A stretch of 64,000 nt of DNA from Streptomyces roseirectus (lineage in GTDB: Bacteria > Actinomycetota > Actinomycetes > Streptomycetales > Streptomycetaceae). Numbering within the stretch: the first letter of the stretch is position 1; every line of letters starts with the position of its first letter. Location: NCBI RefSeq assembly GCF_014489635.1, contig NZ_CP060828.1:7028001-7092000 (forward strand), read 5' to 3'. The position numbers and the translations under genes were made by a program. This document shows, piece after piece, positions 53,952 through 63,624 of the stretch. The notes under the pieces were generated by a model. The model was not told where the DNA came from, did not search any database, and worked only from the letters and a program-made list of their open reading frames with translations.

Positions 53952-54485
53952 ATGACGACGCACACCACCGCAGCTCCCGCCACCACCGCCGACGTCGACG
54001 CGGGCATCGCCGCCGCCGAGGCCGCCCGTGACCGGCTGGACTTCGGCTCGGCCGCCCGCGCGACCTACCGGGCGATCATCGCGTTCGGCGCCGCCGCCGG
54101 CGAGGGCCTTGACCCCGCCCTCGTCGAGCTGGTCCAGATCCGCGCCTCGCACCTCAACGCCTGCGCCTACTGCCTCCACATGCACACCAACGACGCCCGC
54201 AAGGCCGGCGAGAGCGAGGACCGCCTCCACCTCGTCCCGGTGTGGCGCGAGGCCCGCCACTTCTACACCCCGAAGGAGCAGGCGGCCCTGGCCCTGACGG
54301 AGGCCGTCACCCTGCTGCCCCAAGGCGGCGTCTCCGACGAGGTCTACGCCGAGGCCGCCGCCCACTTCGACGACCGGGAACTGGCCCAGCTGATCGGGAC
54401 GATCTGCGCGATCAACACGTGGAACCGGGTGGCACTGGCGACGGGGAAGGTGGCGGGGACGGACGAACGCCGACGGCGCGCGTAG
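53952..54485 (+). CDS. AhpD-like carboxymuconolactone decarboxylase-family protein
   Basis: Protein of 177 residues with the peroxidase motif CAYCLHMH (about 72-79) preceded by LVQIRASHLN, and helix RALSVWREARHFYTPKEQAALAL-like region. The CMD/AhpD fold uses the CxxC with a nearby His in alkylhydroperoxidase or thiol chemistry. Divergent from a MocR regulator, which suggests control by it. ATG at 53952. Confidence 0.85.
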   Translation: MTTHTTAAPATTADVDAGIAAAEAARDRLDFGSAARATYRAIIAFGAAAGEGLDPALVELVQIRASHLNACAYCLHMHTNDARKAGESEDRLHLVPVWREARHFYTPKEQAALALTEAVTLLPQGGVSDEVYAEAAAHFDDRELAQLIGTICAINTWNRVALATGKVAGTDERRRRA

Positions 54486-54510
54486 GGGCGTTGCGGGGCG
54501 GTGCCATCGC

Positions 54511-54540
54511 GGGTGCGGGTGCGGGTGCGGGTGCGGGTGC
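54511..54540 (+). repeat. Five tandem GGGTGC units
   Basis: A perfect hexanucleotide array with five G3 tracts and 3-nt loops, a classical G-quadruplex pattern on the plus strand, 26 bp after the AhpD-like gene. Confidence 0.85.
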
Positions 54541-54805
54541 GGCGTCAGGGCGTGTGCCGGATGTTGTCAGGGCCTGCGCGGGACGGCGCTGCGGCCGGGC
54601 GGCGGGGCGGCCTGTGGGAACGCCGAGCCGACCACCTCGCGTCACGCAGGCGCCCATGCCCCCGGCCCATCGCCGCAGCGCCCCGCTGACCCCACTCACC
54701 CTGTAGCTCGCAGCGGGCCTCACCGCACTTCGGCTCCACCGCCACGGACGAGCCCCGTCCCTCCTCCGCCCTCCCACACCTCCGTCACCCCCGCGCCCCT
54801 GACCC
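54541..54805. other. Spacer between convergent genes, no gene seen
   Basis: GC-rich sequence without a convincing frame; short direct repeats only. It separates the AhpD-like gene from gltD. Confidence 0.4.
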
Positions 54806-56293
<1,488 letters not shown>

Positions 56294-56384
56294 GGCTCGG
56301 TTCCTCGGCGTCTGTCACGCCTGTGTCGAACGGCACCTTTCCGCCACGATACGACGCCCCCGCCCCGTGTGCAGAGCGGCAGGC

Positions 56385-56864
56385 TCAGGCCAACGCCAGG
56401 ACGTACGACAGGGCCGACGCGATCGACGCGGCCACCCTGACGTGGTTCCACATCGTCCACTCGCGCAGGTACCGCGGCCAGTACGCGCGCGCCTGCGCAG
56501 ACTCCGTGCCCAGCCGCTGAAGCCGCTCGTTGCGCGGCACGTTCGCCACGACGGTCACCCCGAACGCGCCCACCAGATAGAGCCCGCTGCCCAGCAGCAG
56601 CTCCACGCGCCCCTCGGCGGGCCACAGCACGAACGTCACCACCGCGATCACCGCGCACACCGCCGCCGCGCCGCTGAACAGCCACATGAACACCGAGGTC
56701 AGCGCCACCGTGTTGATCGCGTTCATCGCCGCCGCCCCCTGCGGCACCGGCAGCGTCCCGAGCCCCCGCATGACCAGCACCGAGAACGCCCCGAACACCC
56801 CGGCCATCACGCCCGTCACCAGCACCCCGGCCACCGCCATCGCCAGGTACGGCCCTTCCACCAT
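56385..56864 (-). CDS. DUF1772/anthrone-oxygenase-like membrane protein
   Basis: Membrane protein of 159 residues with four hydrophobic segments and the conserved MNAINTVALTSVFMWLFSGAA and VTVVANVPRNERLQRL regions of DUF1772. Family members are annotated as anthrone oxygenase-like, though the activity is proven in few. ATG at 56864 with GGGAG upstream; the longer frame is dropped. It lies 91 bp upstream of gltD on the same strand. Confidence 0.82.
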   Translation of the reverse strand: MVEGPYLAMAVAGVLVTGVMAGVFGAFSVLVMRGLGTLPVPQGAAAMNAINTVALTSVFMWLFSGAAAVCAVIAVVTFVLWPAEGRVELLLGSGLYLVGAFGVTVVANVPRNERLQRLGTESAQARAYWPRYLREWTMWNHVRVAASIASALSYVLALA

Positions 56865-56966
56865 GAACGTCAACTCCCGCCCGTCACGGCGGAGATCCTG
56901 CCCCACCCGCCCCGTCACCACAAGTGATGCCCCGCACAGGACTGGTGACACACGGGATGCCTCACG

Positions 56967-57523
56967 TCACACTCCGTCCGCCCAGACCGCCCCTCGGCGC
57001 CCGCGTACGGTGGGCGCCGTCACCTCGTCCACGACGGCCGCCGCGAGATCCCCGTACGTCAACCCGGGCGCCCCGTCCGGCACATGGTCGCCCCCGATGA
57101 CGTACCGTCCCCTGGCGGCGCCCTCCCTCAGCTCGCCACCGGGCGTCAGAACCGCCCAGTCCACCATCTCCCCGGCCGCCCGCAGCCGGGCCGGTCCCGC
57201 GGACAGGTGCTCCGGCGGCAGCAGCGCCGGATCGTCCATCACGGGCCGCCCGTCCGCCCCGGTCAGATCCGCGTCGAGTCCCGCGGCAGCGTGCACCACG
57301 GCCCACCGCGCCTCGCCCGCGCGCGAAAGCCGTACTCCGACGGCGCCGTCCCGCCCGGTGGTGACGTTCTGTCCGGCGACGGCATCCCGCCCGGCCAGGG
57401 CCTCCCGCGCGGTCAGCACTCCCCGCACCGCCTCCGCATCAGTGACGTCCCCGCGCACCACCGTCACCCCGCCCGAAGCCCCGGATCCCGCACCACCCCG
57501 ATGACGGCCTGCCCTTCTGCCGA
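56967..57523 (-). pseudogene. Broken NAD(P)-binding (Rossmann/SDR-like) gene
   Basis: The open frame 56967-57467 encodes 166 residues starting TVVRGDVTDAEAV, the middle of an NAD(P)H-binding protein of the NmrA/YwnB type, with C-terminal GLTYGDLAAAVVDE. The preceding 45 bp read EGQAVIGVVRDPGLRAG in another frame, the sequence normally found just before it; a one-base loss in the C4 tract (57467-57470) would join the two. The GxxGxxG nucleotide-binding start is missing altogether and a palindromic element lies in its place. Most likely a 5'-truncated, frameshifted pseudogene. Confidence 0.6.
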
Positions 57524-57554
57524 CGTTCCGTTCAGGGTCGGAGATTGGGGGGCA

Positions 57555-57584
57555 CCTCCCACGCCTTTAAGGCAGTGAGGGAGG
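57555..57584. repeat. Short palindromic element
   Basis: Imperfect hairpin, CTCCC-AC-GCCTT against AAGGC-GT-GGGAG with a small bulge, within GGCACCTCCCACGCCTTTAA. It resembles dispersed palindromic repeats of streptomycete intergenic regions and sits where the 5' end of the broken NAD(P)-binding gene should be. Confidence 0.5.
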
Positions 57585-57710
57585 GCGGGAATGGTCATCC
57601 GCTGTCTTGAGGGCGGCCCCCGCCGCTTCACCGCTCAGTGAGACCTTGCGCGCGATGCAGCGCGCCCCCGACCTCCTCGCCGCCCGCCGGACCACCACAC
57701 CTGACGCATC

Positions 57711-58352
57711 ATGACCCCTGTGCGACTAGAAGCGATCACTTGGGACCGGCTCTCCGACCACCTCGCGGAGCGCCTTTCCGGTCTGGAACCGACAGACGGC
57801 AGCCCCTGGCCGCGCGTCGCCTTCGACGGCGCTCCCGCGGCCCGCCCCGGAGACCTCGCCGCGCGGGTCGCGGAGGGGCTGCGGGTGCGCGGCCGGCCGT
57901 CGCGGGTGATCGACACGCACGGCTTCCTGCGCCCCGCCTCCCTCCGGTTCGAGTACGGCCACCAGGACGTGGACGCGTACTACGACGGCTGGTTCGACAC
58001 CCGCGCCCTGTGGCGCGAGGTCTTCACCCCCCTCGAACCCGGCGGCACCGGCCGTGTCCTGCCCGACCTGTGGGACCCGGCGACCGACCGGGCGACCCGC
58101 AGCCCCTACGTCGAACTCCCGCCCGGCGCGGTCCTGTTGCTCCACGGACCGTTCCTGCTGCGCCACTGGTTCCCCTTCGACCTCAGCGTCCACGTCCGCC
58201 TCTCCCCGGGCTCCCTGCGCCGCCGCACCCCCGAGGCCGACCAGTGGACGCTGCCCGCCTTCGAGCGCTACGAGCGGGAGACCGACCCGGCCACGGCGGC
58301 GGACGTCACGGTGCGGGCGGACGATCCGCGCCACCCGGCGTGGAACGGCTGA
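57711..58352 (+). CDS. Uridine-kinase-like protein without a P-loop
   Basis: Protein of 213 residues, annotated as uridine kinase in many Streptomyces. Landmarks: RLEAITWDRLSDHL, FLRPASLRFEYGHQDVDAYY, and LLHGPFLLRHWFPFDLSVHV. The region that should hold the Walker A motif reads DGAPAARPGDLAAR, with no GK[ST], so ATP-dependent kinase activity is doubtful. ATG at 57711; a GTG at 57720 gives the more conserved RLEAITW start. Its last seven codons are duplicated just after the stop (58354-58374). Confidence 0.75.
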   Translation: MTPVRLEAITWDRLSDHLAERLSGLEPTDGSPWPRVAFDGAPAARPGDLAARVAEGLRVRGRPSRVIDTHGFLRPASLRFEYGHQDVDAYYDGWFDTRALWREVFTPLEPGGTGRVLPDLWDPATDRATRSPYVELPPGAVLLLHGPFLLRHWFPFDLSVHVRLSPGSLRRRTPEADQWTLPAFERYERETDPATAADVTVRADDPRHPAWNG

Positions 58353-58379
58353 AGCGCCACCCGGCGTGGAACGGTTGAG
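58328..58379 (+). repeat. 26-bp tandem duplication over the 3' end of the uridine-kinase-like gene
   Basis: Copy one (58328-58348 plus spacer) includes the final codons and stop; copy two begins at 58354. The units are identical over 21 bp. Looks like a recent slippage event; the natural stop is inside copy one. Confidence 0.8.
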
Positions 58380-58544
58380 CGGCGCCCGGAGTGGAGGCTG
58401 GAGCGGCACCCCGAGGCACCCTCGGCGCCGTGGCCGGACCTCCCCTGCCGGACGTGCGCTCCGCCCGGTACGCGGCAAGAATGTAGGGCGCCGGGACAGC
58501 GGCGCGTCCGCGCCGTGCCGGCCGTCCGGCTAGGGAGGCAGCCC

Positions 58545-58964
58545 ATGACCACCGCCGGAGACATCATGCACAGGGGCGCCCAGTGGATCCCCGCGCACGA
58601 GACCCTGGACCGCGCGGCCCAGCTGATGCGCGACCTCGACGTCGGTGCCCTGCCCATCAGCGACGCCGACGAACGGCTCTGCGGCATCCTCACGGACCGC
58701 GACATCGTCGTCGGCTGCGTCGCCATGGGCCACGACCCGGCCCAGGTGACCGCCGGTGAGATGGCCCAGGGCACGCCCCGCTGGATCGACGCCGGAGCCG
58801 ACGTCGACGAGGTGCTCCGGGAGATGCAGGGGCATCGGATCCGCCGGCTCCCCGTGATCGAGAACAAGCGCCTCGTCGGCATGATCAGCGAGGCCGACCT
58901 CGCCCAGCACCTCACCGAGAGCCAGATCGCTTCCTGGGCCGAGAGCGTCTACTCCCGCGGCTGA
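58545..58964 (+). CDS. Two-CBS-domain protein
   Basis: Protein of 139 residues made of two CBS repeats: TAGDIMHRGAQWIPAHETLDRAAQLM with VGALPISD...GILTDRDIV, and the second around RIRRLPVIENKRLVGMISEAD. CBS pairs bind adenosine nucleotides and act as energy or redox sensors. ATG at 58545 with GGGAGG upstream. Convergent with corA and followed by a strong hairpin. Confidence 0.92.
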   Translation: MTTAGDIMHRGAQWIPAHETLDRAAQLMRDLDVGALPISDADERLCGILTDRDIVVGCVAMGHDPAQVTAGEMAQGTPRWIDAGADVDEVLREMQGHRIRRLPVIENKRLVGMISEADLAQHLTESQIASWAESVYSRG

Positions 58965-58974
58965 CCCGGCCCGC

Positions 58975-59017
58975 GCTTCCGGCGCACCGGCTCACAGCCA
59001 GCCGTTGCGCCGGAAGC
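58975..59017. terminator. Bidirectional terminator between the CBS gene and corA
   Basis: A 12-bp stem, GCTTCCGGCGCA (58975-58986) with TGCGCCGGAAGC (59006-59017), and an inner CGGCT/AGCCG. It covers the 3' end of corA. Confidence 0.8.
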
Positions 59018-60119
59018 CCCGGTACAGGGCCAGACACACGGTGGCGATCACCCCGAGCACCAGCGGATAGCCGAACCTCCAGCGCAGCTCCGGCATGTGG
59101 TCGAAGTTCATGCCGTAGATCCCGCAGACCATCGTCGGCACGGCGATGACCGCGGCCCACGCCGTGATCTTCCGCATGTCCTCGTTCTGCGCGACCGTGA
59201 CCTGTGCCAGATGCGCCTGGAGGATCGAGTTCAGCAGTTCGTCGAAGGACGCGATCTGCTCGGTGACGCGCAGCAGATGGTCGGAGACGTCCCGGAAGTA
59301 CGCCTGTATCTCCGGGTCGACCGCCCGTACCGGACGGTCCGCGAGGTCCAGCAGCGGACGGCCCAGCGGCACCACCGCCCGCTTCAGCTCAAGGAGTTCC
59401 CGCTTGAGCTGGTAGATCCGGCCGGGGTCGACCCGGGCCGCGTCCGCCGCGAAGACGTCCGTCTCCACCTGGTCGATGTCGACCTGCATCGCGTCCGTGA
59501 CGTGGAGATAGTCGTCCACCACATGGTCCGCGATCGCGTGCAGCACCGCCGAGGGGCCCTTGGCGAGCTGGGCCGTGTCGGACTCCAGCTCCTCGCGCAG
59601 CGGGCCCAGCGAGCCGTGCCGGCCGTGCCGGACGGTGATCACGAAGTCCGGGCCGACGAACACCATGATCTCGCCGGTGTTGACGACCTCGCTGGTCGCC
59701 GTCAACTGCTCGTGCTCCACGTAGCAGACCGTCTTGAAGACCGCGAACAGCGTCTCGCCGTACCGCTCCACCTTCGGGCGCTGGTGGGCCTCCACCGCGT
59801 CCTCGACGGCCAGCGGGTGCAGGTCGAAGAGTTCGGCGATGCCCGCGAACTCGGCGTTCGTCGGCTCGTGCAGCCCCAGCCAGACGAAGCCGTGGCCCTG
59901 CTTGCGGACCCGCTCCACCGTCTCCACCAGATCGCTGCCGGACGGGGCCCGCACGCCGTCCCGGTAGGCCACGCAGTTCACCACGGAGGAGCCCAGCGGC
60001 GACCGGGCGGGATGGCTCAGATCGACCCGCGGACGCCGCCTCGCGAGCCGCGCCACCCTGCGCAGGCCCCCGACCCTGCCGAGGCCCGTGACCTTCCGCA
60101 GATTGCCCGCCATGGTCAT
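58992..60119 (-). CDS. corA: CorA-family magnesium/cobalt transporter
   Basis: Membrane transporter of 375 residues: a large N-terminal cytoplasmic domain, then two C-terminal helices joined by the signature GMNF (in IYGMNFDHMPE). VIAVPTMVCGIYGMNFDHM and the following ALYRGFRRNGWL are typical. It moves Mg2+ (or Co2+/Ni2+) into the cell. The start at 60119 follows GAGGAG; a longer frame to 60155 exists. Divergent from a methyltransferase gene. Confidence 0.93.
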   Translation of the reverse strand: MTMAGNLRKVTGLGRVGGLRRVARLARRRPRVDLSHPARSPLGSSVVNCVAYRDGVRAPSGSDLVETVERVRKQGHGFVWLGLHEPTNAEFAGIAELFDLHPLAVEDAVEAHQRPKVERYGETLFAVFKTVCYVEHEQLTATSEVVNTGEIMVFVGPDFVITVRHGRHGSLGPLREELESDTAQLAKGPSAVLHAIADHVVDDYLHVTDAMQVDIDQVETDVFAADAARVDPGRIYQLKRELLELKRAVVPLGRPLLDLADRPVRAVDPEIQAYFRDVSDHLLRVTEQIASFDELLNSILQAHLAQVTVAQNEDMRKITAWAAVIAVPTMVCGIYGMNFDHMPELRWRFGYPLVLGVIATVCLALYRGFRRNGWL

Positions 60120-60340
60120 GTGGATCTCCTCGCCGGTCCCCGTACGCTGCGTCATCGCGTCTGGCTGGCCAGTGTGCCAGCTCGACGCAAAACCTGGGTA
60201 AGCCTGTGGATAACTCCGTTTTCGTTTCCGCCGCCTCGTGTGGACACTCCTGTTCCCCGGGTACCGGAAGCCATGCGGGGCGCGGATTTCCGGCCGCGTC
60301 GACCGCCTTTCACAAGCGGGGTAAATGGGATGATCCGATC

Positions 60341-61135
60341 ATGACGCGAACCGACGGGTATCTTCTCGACAACCGGCGAGCCGAGGCCGGAGAACGCTTC
60401 GACGCCTTCGCCACGCTCTTCGACCCCACCACCTTCCGCCACCTCGAAGCGCTCGGCGTCGGACCCGGCTGGCGGTGCTGGGAGGTCGGCGCGGGCGGCA
60501 CCTCCGTCGCCTCCTGGCTCGCCAAGAAGGTCGGGCCGACCGGACGGGTCCTCGCCACCGACATCGACACCACCCACCTCGCCGCCGCCGCGCGCCCGCC
60601 CATCGAGGTCCGCGTCCACGACGTCGGCGCCGAACAGCCGCCGGGGGAGGGGTTCGACCTGGTTCACGCCAGGCTCGTCCTCGTCCATGTCCCCGACCGT
60701 GAGCGGGCGTTGCGCTCCATGATCAAGGCGCTGCGCCCCGGGGGCCGCCTCCTGATCGAGGACGCCGATCCCGCGCTCCAGCCCCTGATCTGCCCCGACG
60801 AGCACGGGCCCGCCCAGCACCTGGCCAACCGGCTGCGCCACGCCTTCCGCACCCTCCTCGCCGAACGCGGCGCCGACCTCGCCTACGGGCGCCGCCTGCC
60901 CCGCCTCCTGCGCGACGCCGGACTGCACCGCGTCGAGGCCGACGCGTACTTCCCCGTCACCTCGCCCGCCTGCGCCGCCCTGGAGTCGGCGACCGTCCGC
61001 CACCTGCGCGCCGACCTCGTCGCCGCGGGCCTCGCCACGGACGAGGACATCGACCGGCACCTCGCCAACGTGGCCACCGGAGGGATGGACCTGGCCACGG
61101 CGCCGATGATCTCGGCCTGGGGACGGAAGGCGTAG
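60341..61135 (+). CDS. Class I SAM-dependent methyltransferase
   Basis: Protein of 264 residues. SAM-binding motif WRCWEVGAGGTSVASWL (about 44-60), acidic motif VLATDIDTTHL, and LVHARLVLVHVPDRERAL. C-terminal LPRLLRDAGLHRVEADAYFPV matches a frequent actinobacterial family of unknown substrate. ATG at 60341. Convergent with the PfkB-kinase gene. Confidence 0.83.
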   Translation: MTRTDGYLLDNRRAEAGERFDAFATLFDPTTFRHLEALGVGPGWRCWEVGAGGTSVASWLAKKVGPTGRVLATDIDTTHLAAAARPPIEVRVHDVGAEQPPGEGFDLVHARLVLVHVPDRERALRSMIKALRPGGRLLIEDADPALQPLICPDEHGPAQHLANRLRHAFRTLLAERGADLAYGRRLPRLLRDAGLHRVEADAYFPVTSPACAALESATVRHLRADLVAAGLATDEDIDRHLANVATGGMDLATAPMISAWGRKA

Positions 61136-61193
61136 GTGCCGGGCGACGCTCTGACAGGTGATCGGTTCTCAGAGGGCGTTCGGTTCACAGAGT

Positions 61194-62144
61194 TCACAGA
61201 ACCGTCGTCCGACCCTTGACGTCAGACCCGCCGGACCCCTTCACCGGCGGCCGAGCCCCCACCTCCTCCACCGCGCGTGCCCCGGCCCGGCAGCCCTCTG
61301 TCGCCGCGGCCTCCGGGGTGGCGCCGGTCAACAGGGTCGCCAGGAAGGCGCCGGTGAAGGCGTCGCCCGCGCCGGTGGTGTCGTGGAGGCGCGCGGGGAC
61401 GGCGGGCACGCGCGCGAGAAGGGTGCCTTCGCGGGCCACCAGAGCACCCTGGGGACCGTCCTTGGCGATCACGACGGGGATACGGCGGCTGAGTTCGACC
61501 GCCGCCTCGGCCGTGTCCGCGCGACCCGTGAGCAGACACGCCTCGTCACGGCTGGGAAGCAGGACGTCGACGCCGGCGACGAGTTCCAGGAACCGCCGCG
61601 TGCCCAGCTCCGCGAGGAAACCGGCCGACGCGGGATCGAGGCTCACCGGCACTCCACGCGCGCGTGCGGACGCGACAGCGGCGCGGAACACCTCCCGCCC
61701 CGTGGCGGCGAACAGCAGATACCCCGACAGGTGCAGCCGTCCGACACCGTCGAGCAGCCCCTCCGACCAGTCGCCCGCCTCCAGCCGCAAGGCCGCCCCG
61801 CTGTCCGTCAGGAACGTCCGCTCGGCCGCCGCCCCCGAGTCGACCAGACAGATCACCGTCCCCGTCGGCGCCTGCGGGTCGACGACCAGCTGAGGCCGCA
61901 CCCCGCACCGCGCCAACTCCCGTTCGTGCCACGCCGCCTCCGCCACCCCCACCCGCCCCAGCATCCGCACGTCCCCACACCCCCAGTGAGCGGCCCAGCA
62001 CGCCACATTGGCCCCCGCGCCACCCGGCATCCGCCGCACGACAGCCGCCGTGTCGGTCCCCACGGCCAACGGCCCTCGGTACCGCGCGACCACATCGGTC
62101 ACGACGTCCCCGACGACCAGCAACCCACCGCGCCCCTCCGGCAC
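61194..62144 (-). CDS. psuK: PfkB-family carbohydrate kinase, probable pseudouridine kinase
   Basis: Kinase of 316 residues of the ribokinase family: start LLVVGDVVTDVVARYRGPLA, signature GGAGANVACWAAHWG (near 37), and the catalytic segment DTTGAGDAFTGAFLATLL with the general base Asp. Codirectional with, and downstream of, psuG, which suggests phosphorylation of pseudouridine. The GTG at 62144 fits the conserved start but has a suboptimal GGAGGG position. A frame open to 62504 is low-complexity and rejected. Gene symbol inferred from context. Confidence 0.75.
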   Translation of the reverse strand: MPEGRGGLLVVGDVVTDVVARYRGPLAVGTDTAAVVRRMPGGAGANVACWAAHWGCGDVRMLGRVGVAEAAWHERELARCGVRPQLVVDPQAPTGTVICLVDSGAAAERTFLTDSGAALRLEAGDWSEGLLDGVGRLHLSGYLLFAATGREVFRAAVASARARGVPVSLDPASAGFLAELGTRRFLELVAGVDVLLPSRDEACLLTGRADTAEAAVELSRRIPVVIAKDGPQGALVAREGTLLARVPAVPARLHDTTGAGDAFTGAFLATLLTGATPEAAATEGCRAGARAVEEVGARPPVKGSGGSDVKGRTTVL

Positions 62145-62612
62145 ACCCTCCGCACCCTCATGGCCACGCGCCCGCCCGACGGCAGCCCGCCCCTCGCCCC
62201 GGACGACGTCAAGGCCACCCACCTCACCGGCACCCGTGGACGCGTTCGGCTCCCCGCCCCCACCTCGCGCGCGCCCGCCGCTCACCACGCCACTCCCGAC
62301 CGCCCAGCCGCACGCCGCATGGCACCCCCTCCCACGCGCGCCGTCACCGCTCCGGCCCTCTCCAGGAGGCCGCCCGCACCCGACCGCCCCTCCCGCGCGC
62401 GGGACCGCGCCCGAGCCCTGCACGACCGGCGGGCACCTCTCCGCAACCCTCGCCGCCCGCGTACCCGTGCCGCCCCCGGCGACCCACCCCTGGCGCTCCA
62501 CCACCCCGCTCCACCGCCGCCGAAGCCTCCCAGCCGACCTCGGCCAGCCCAGGACCCAGCCTCAACTCCACGCCCCCACACGCCCCTTCCCCCCTCAGCC
62601 CCCGCAGTCCCC
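62145..62612. other. 468-bp low-complexity spacer between psuG and the PfkB gene
   Basis: Strongly C-rich on the plus strand (G-rich in the transcribed sense), with many CCCGCC- and CCACC-type units and no credible protein. Pairs like this normally abut, so this looks like an inserted or expanded spacer. Confidence 0.5.
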
Positions 62613-63521
62613 TCAACCCTCCACCCAGGCCGCCGCGATACGCCCCGCCAGCCGCACATTCCCGCGCACCGCCGCCAAGTTCGCCTCCAAGGACGCCCCA
62701 TCCGTATGCCGGACGAGATAGTCCAGCAGGAACGGCGTGACGGCCTGCCCGGTGACCTGCTCGGCCTCGCACGCGTGGAGCGCGTCGGCGAGCACGCGCG
62801 CGTGCAGCCCGGGATCCAGCTGCTGTTCCGGCGGCACGGGGTTGGCGACGACGAGGGCGGACCCGGGCGCGTCCAGATCGTCCTGGGCCCGCATCACCGC
62901 GGCGACCTCGCCGGGCGTCCGCAGCGTCCACTCCACCGGGTACCCGGAGTCGGAGAGGTAGAAGCCGGGGAAGCGGTCGGTGCCGTACCCGGCGACGGCC
63001 ACGCCCAGCGTCTCCAGGCGCTGGAGCGTCGCGGGGACGTCGAGGATGGACTTGACGCCCGCGCAGACGACCGTGATGCGCGTGCGCGCGAGGAGCCCGA
63101 GGTCGGCGGACTCGTCCTGCGTGAGTGTCCACTCGCGGTGCACCCCGCCGAGCCCTCCGGTCGCGAACACCCGCACCCCGGCCAGCGCGGCGAGCCGCGC
63201 GGTCGCCGAGACGGTCGTCGCCCCGCTCGCCCCGGTGGCCACCGCGAGCGGCAGGTCGCGGTCGCCCAGCTTGCGGATGCCGTCCTCGTTCGCGATCCGC
63301 TCCAGCTCGTCCTTGCCGAGGCCCACCCGGGGCCGCCCGTCGAGGACCGCGACGGTCGCCGGTACGGCGCCCTCCGCGCGGACGACGGCCTCCAGCTCGC
63401 GGGCCACCTGGAGGTTGCGCGGCCGGGGCAGCCCGTGCGCGATGATCGTCGACTCCAGGGCCACGACCGGACGCCGTGCCGCGAGCGCGTCCCGTACCTC
63501 TTCCGACACCACCAGCACCAT
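62613..63521 (-). CDS. psuG: Pseudouridine-5'-phosphate glycosidase
   Basis: Enzyme of 302 residues that cleaves pseudouridine 5'-phosphate to uracil and ribose 5-phosphate. Conserved: ALESTIIAHGLPRPRN (active-site Glu), ATGASGATTVSATARLA, the catalytic Lys in CAGVKSILDVPATLQRLE, and GFYLSDSGYPVEW. ATG at 63521 with GGGAGG upstream. A PfkB kinase gene follows on the same strand, completing a pseudouridine breakdown pair. Confidence 0.93.
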   Translation of the reverse strand: MVLVVSEEVRDALAARRPVVALESTIIAHGLPRPRNLQVARELEAVVRAEGAVPATVAVLDGRPRVGLGKDELERIANEDGIRKLGDRDLPLAVATGASGATTVSATARLAALAGVRVFATGGLGGVHREWTLTQDESADLGLLARTRITVVCAGVKSILDVPATLQRLETLGVAVAGYGTDRFPGFYLSDSGYPVEWTLRTPGEVAAVMRAQDDLDAPGSALVVANPVPPEQQLDPGLHARVLADALHACEAEQVTGQAVTPFLLDYLVRHTDGASLEANLAAVRGNVRLAGRIAAAWVEG

Positions 63522-63624
63522 GGGCCCGCCTCCCGTCGGTCGGTCACTCTTGTCTCATCTCTGGCGGTCACTCCGGCCGGTCAAACCCTTGCGGCCTGTG
63601 GGAGACACCACGAGCCTGGGGTGC

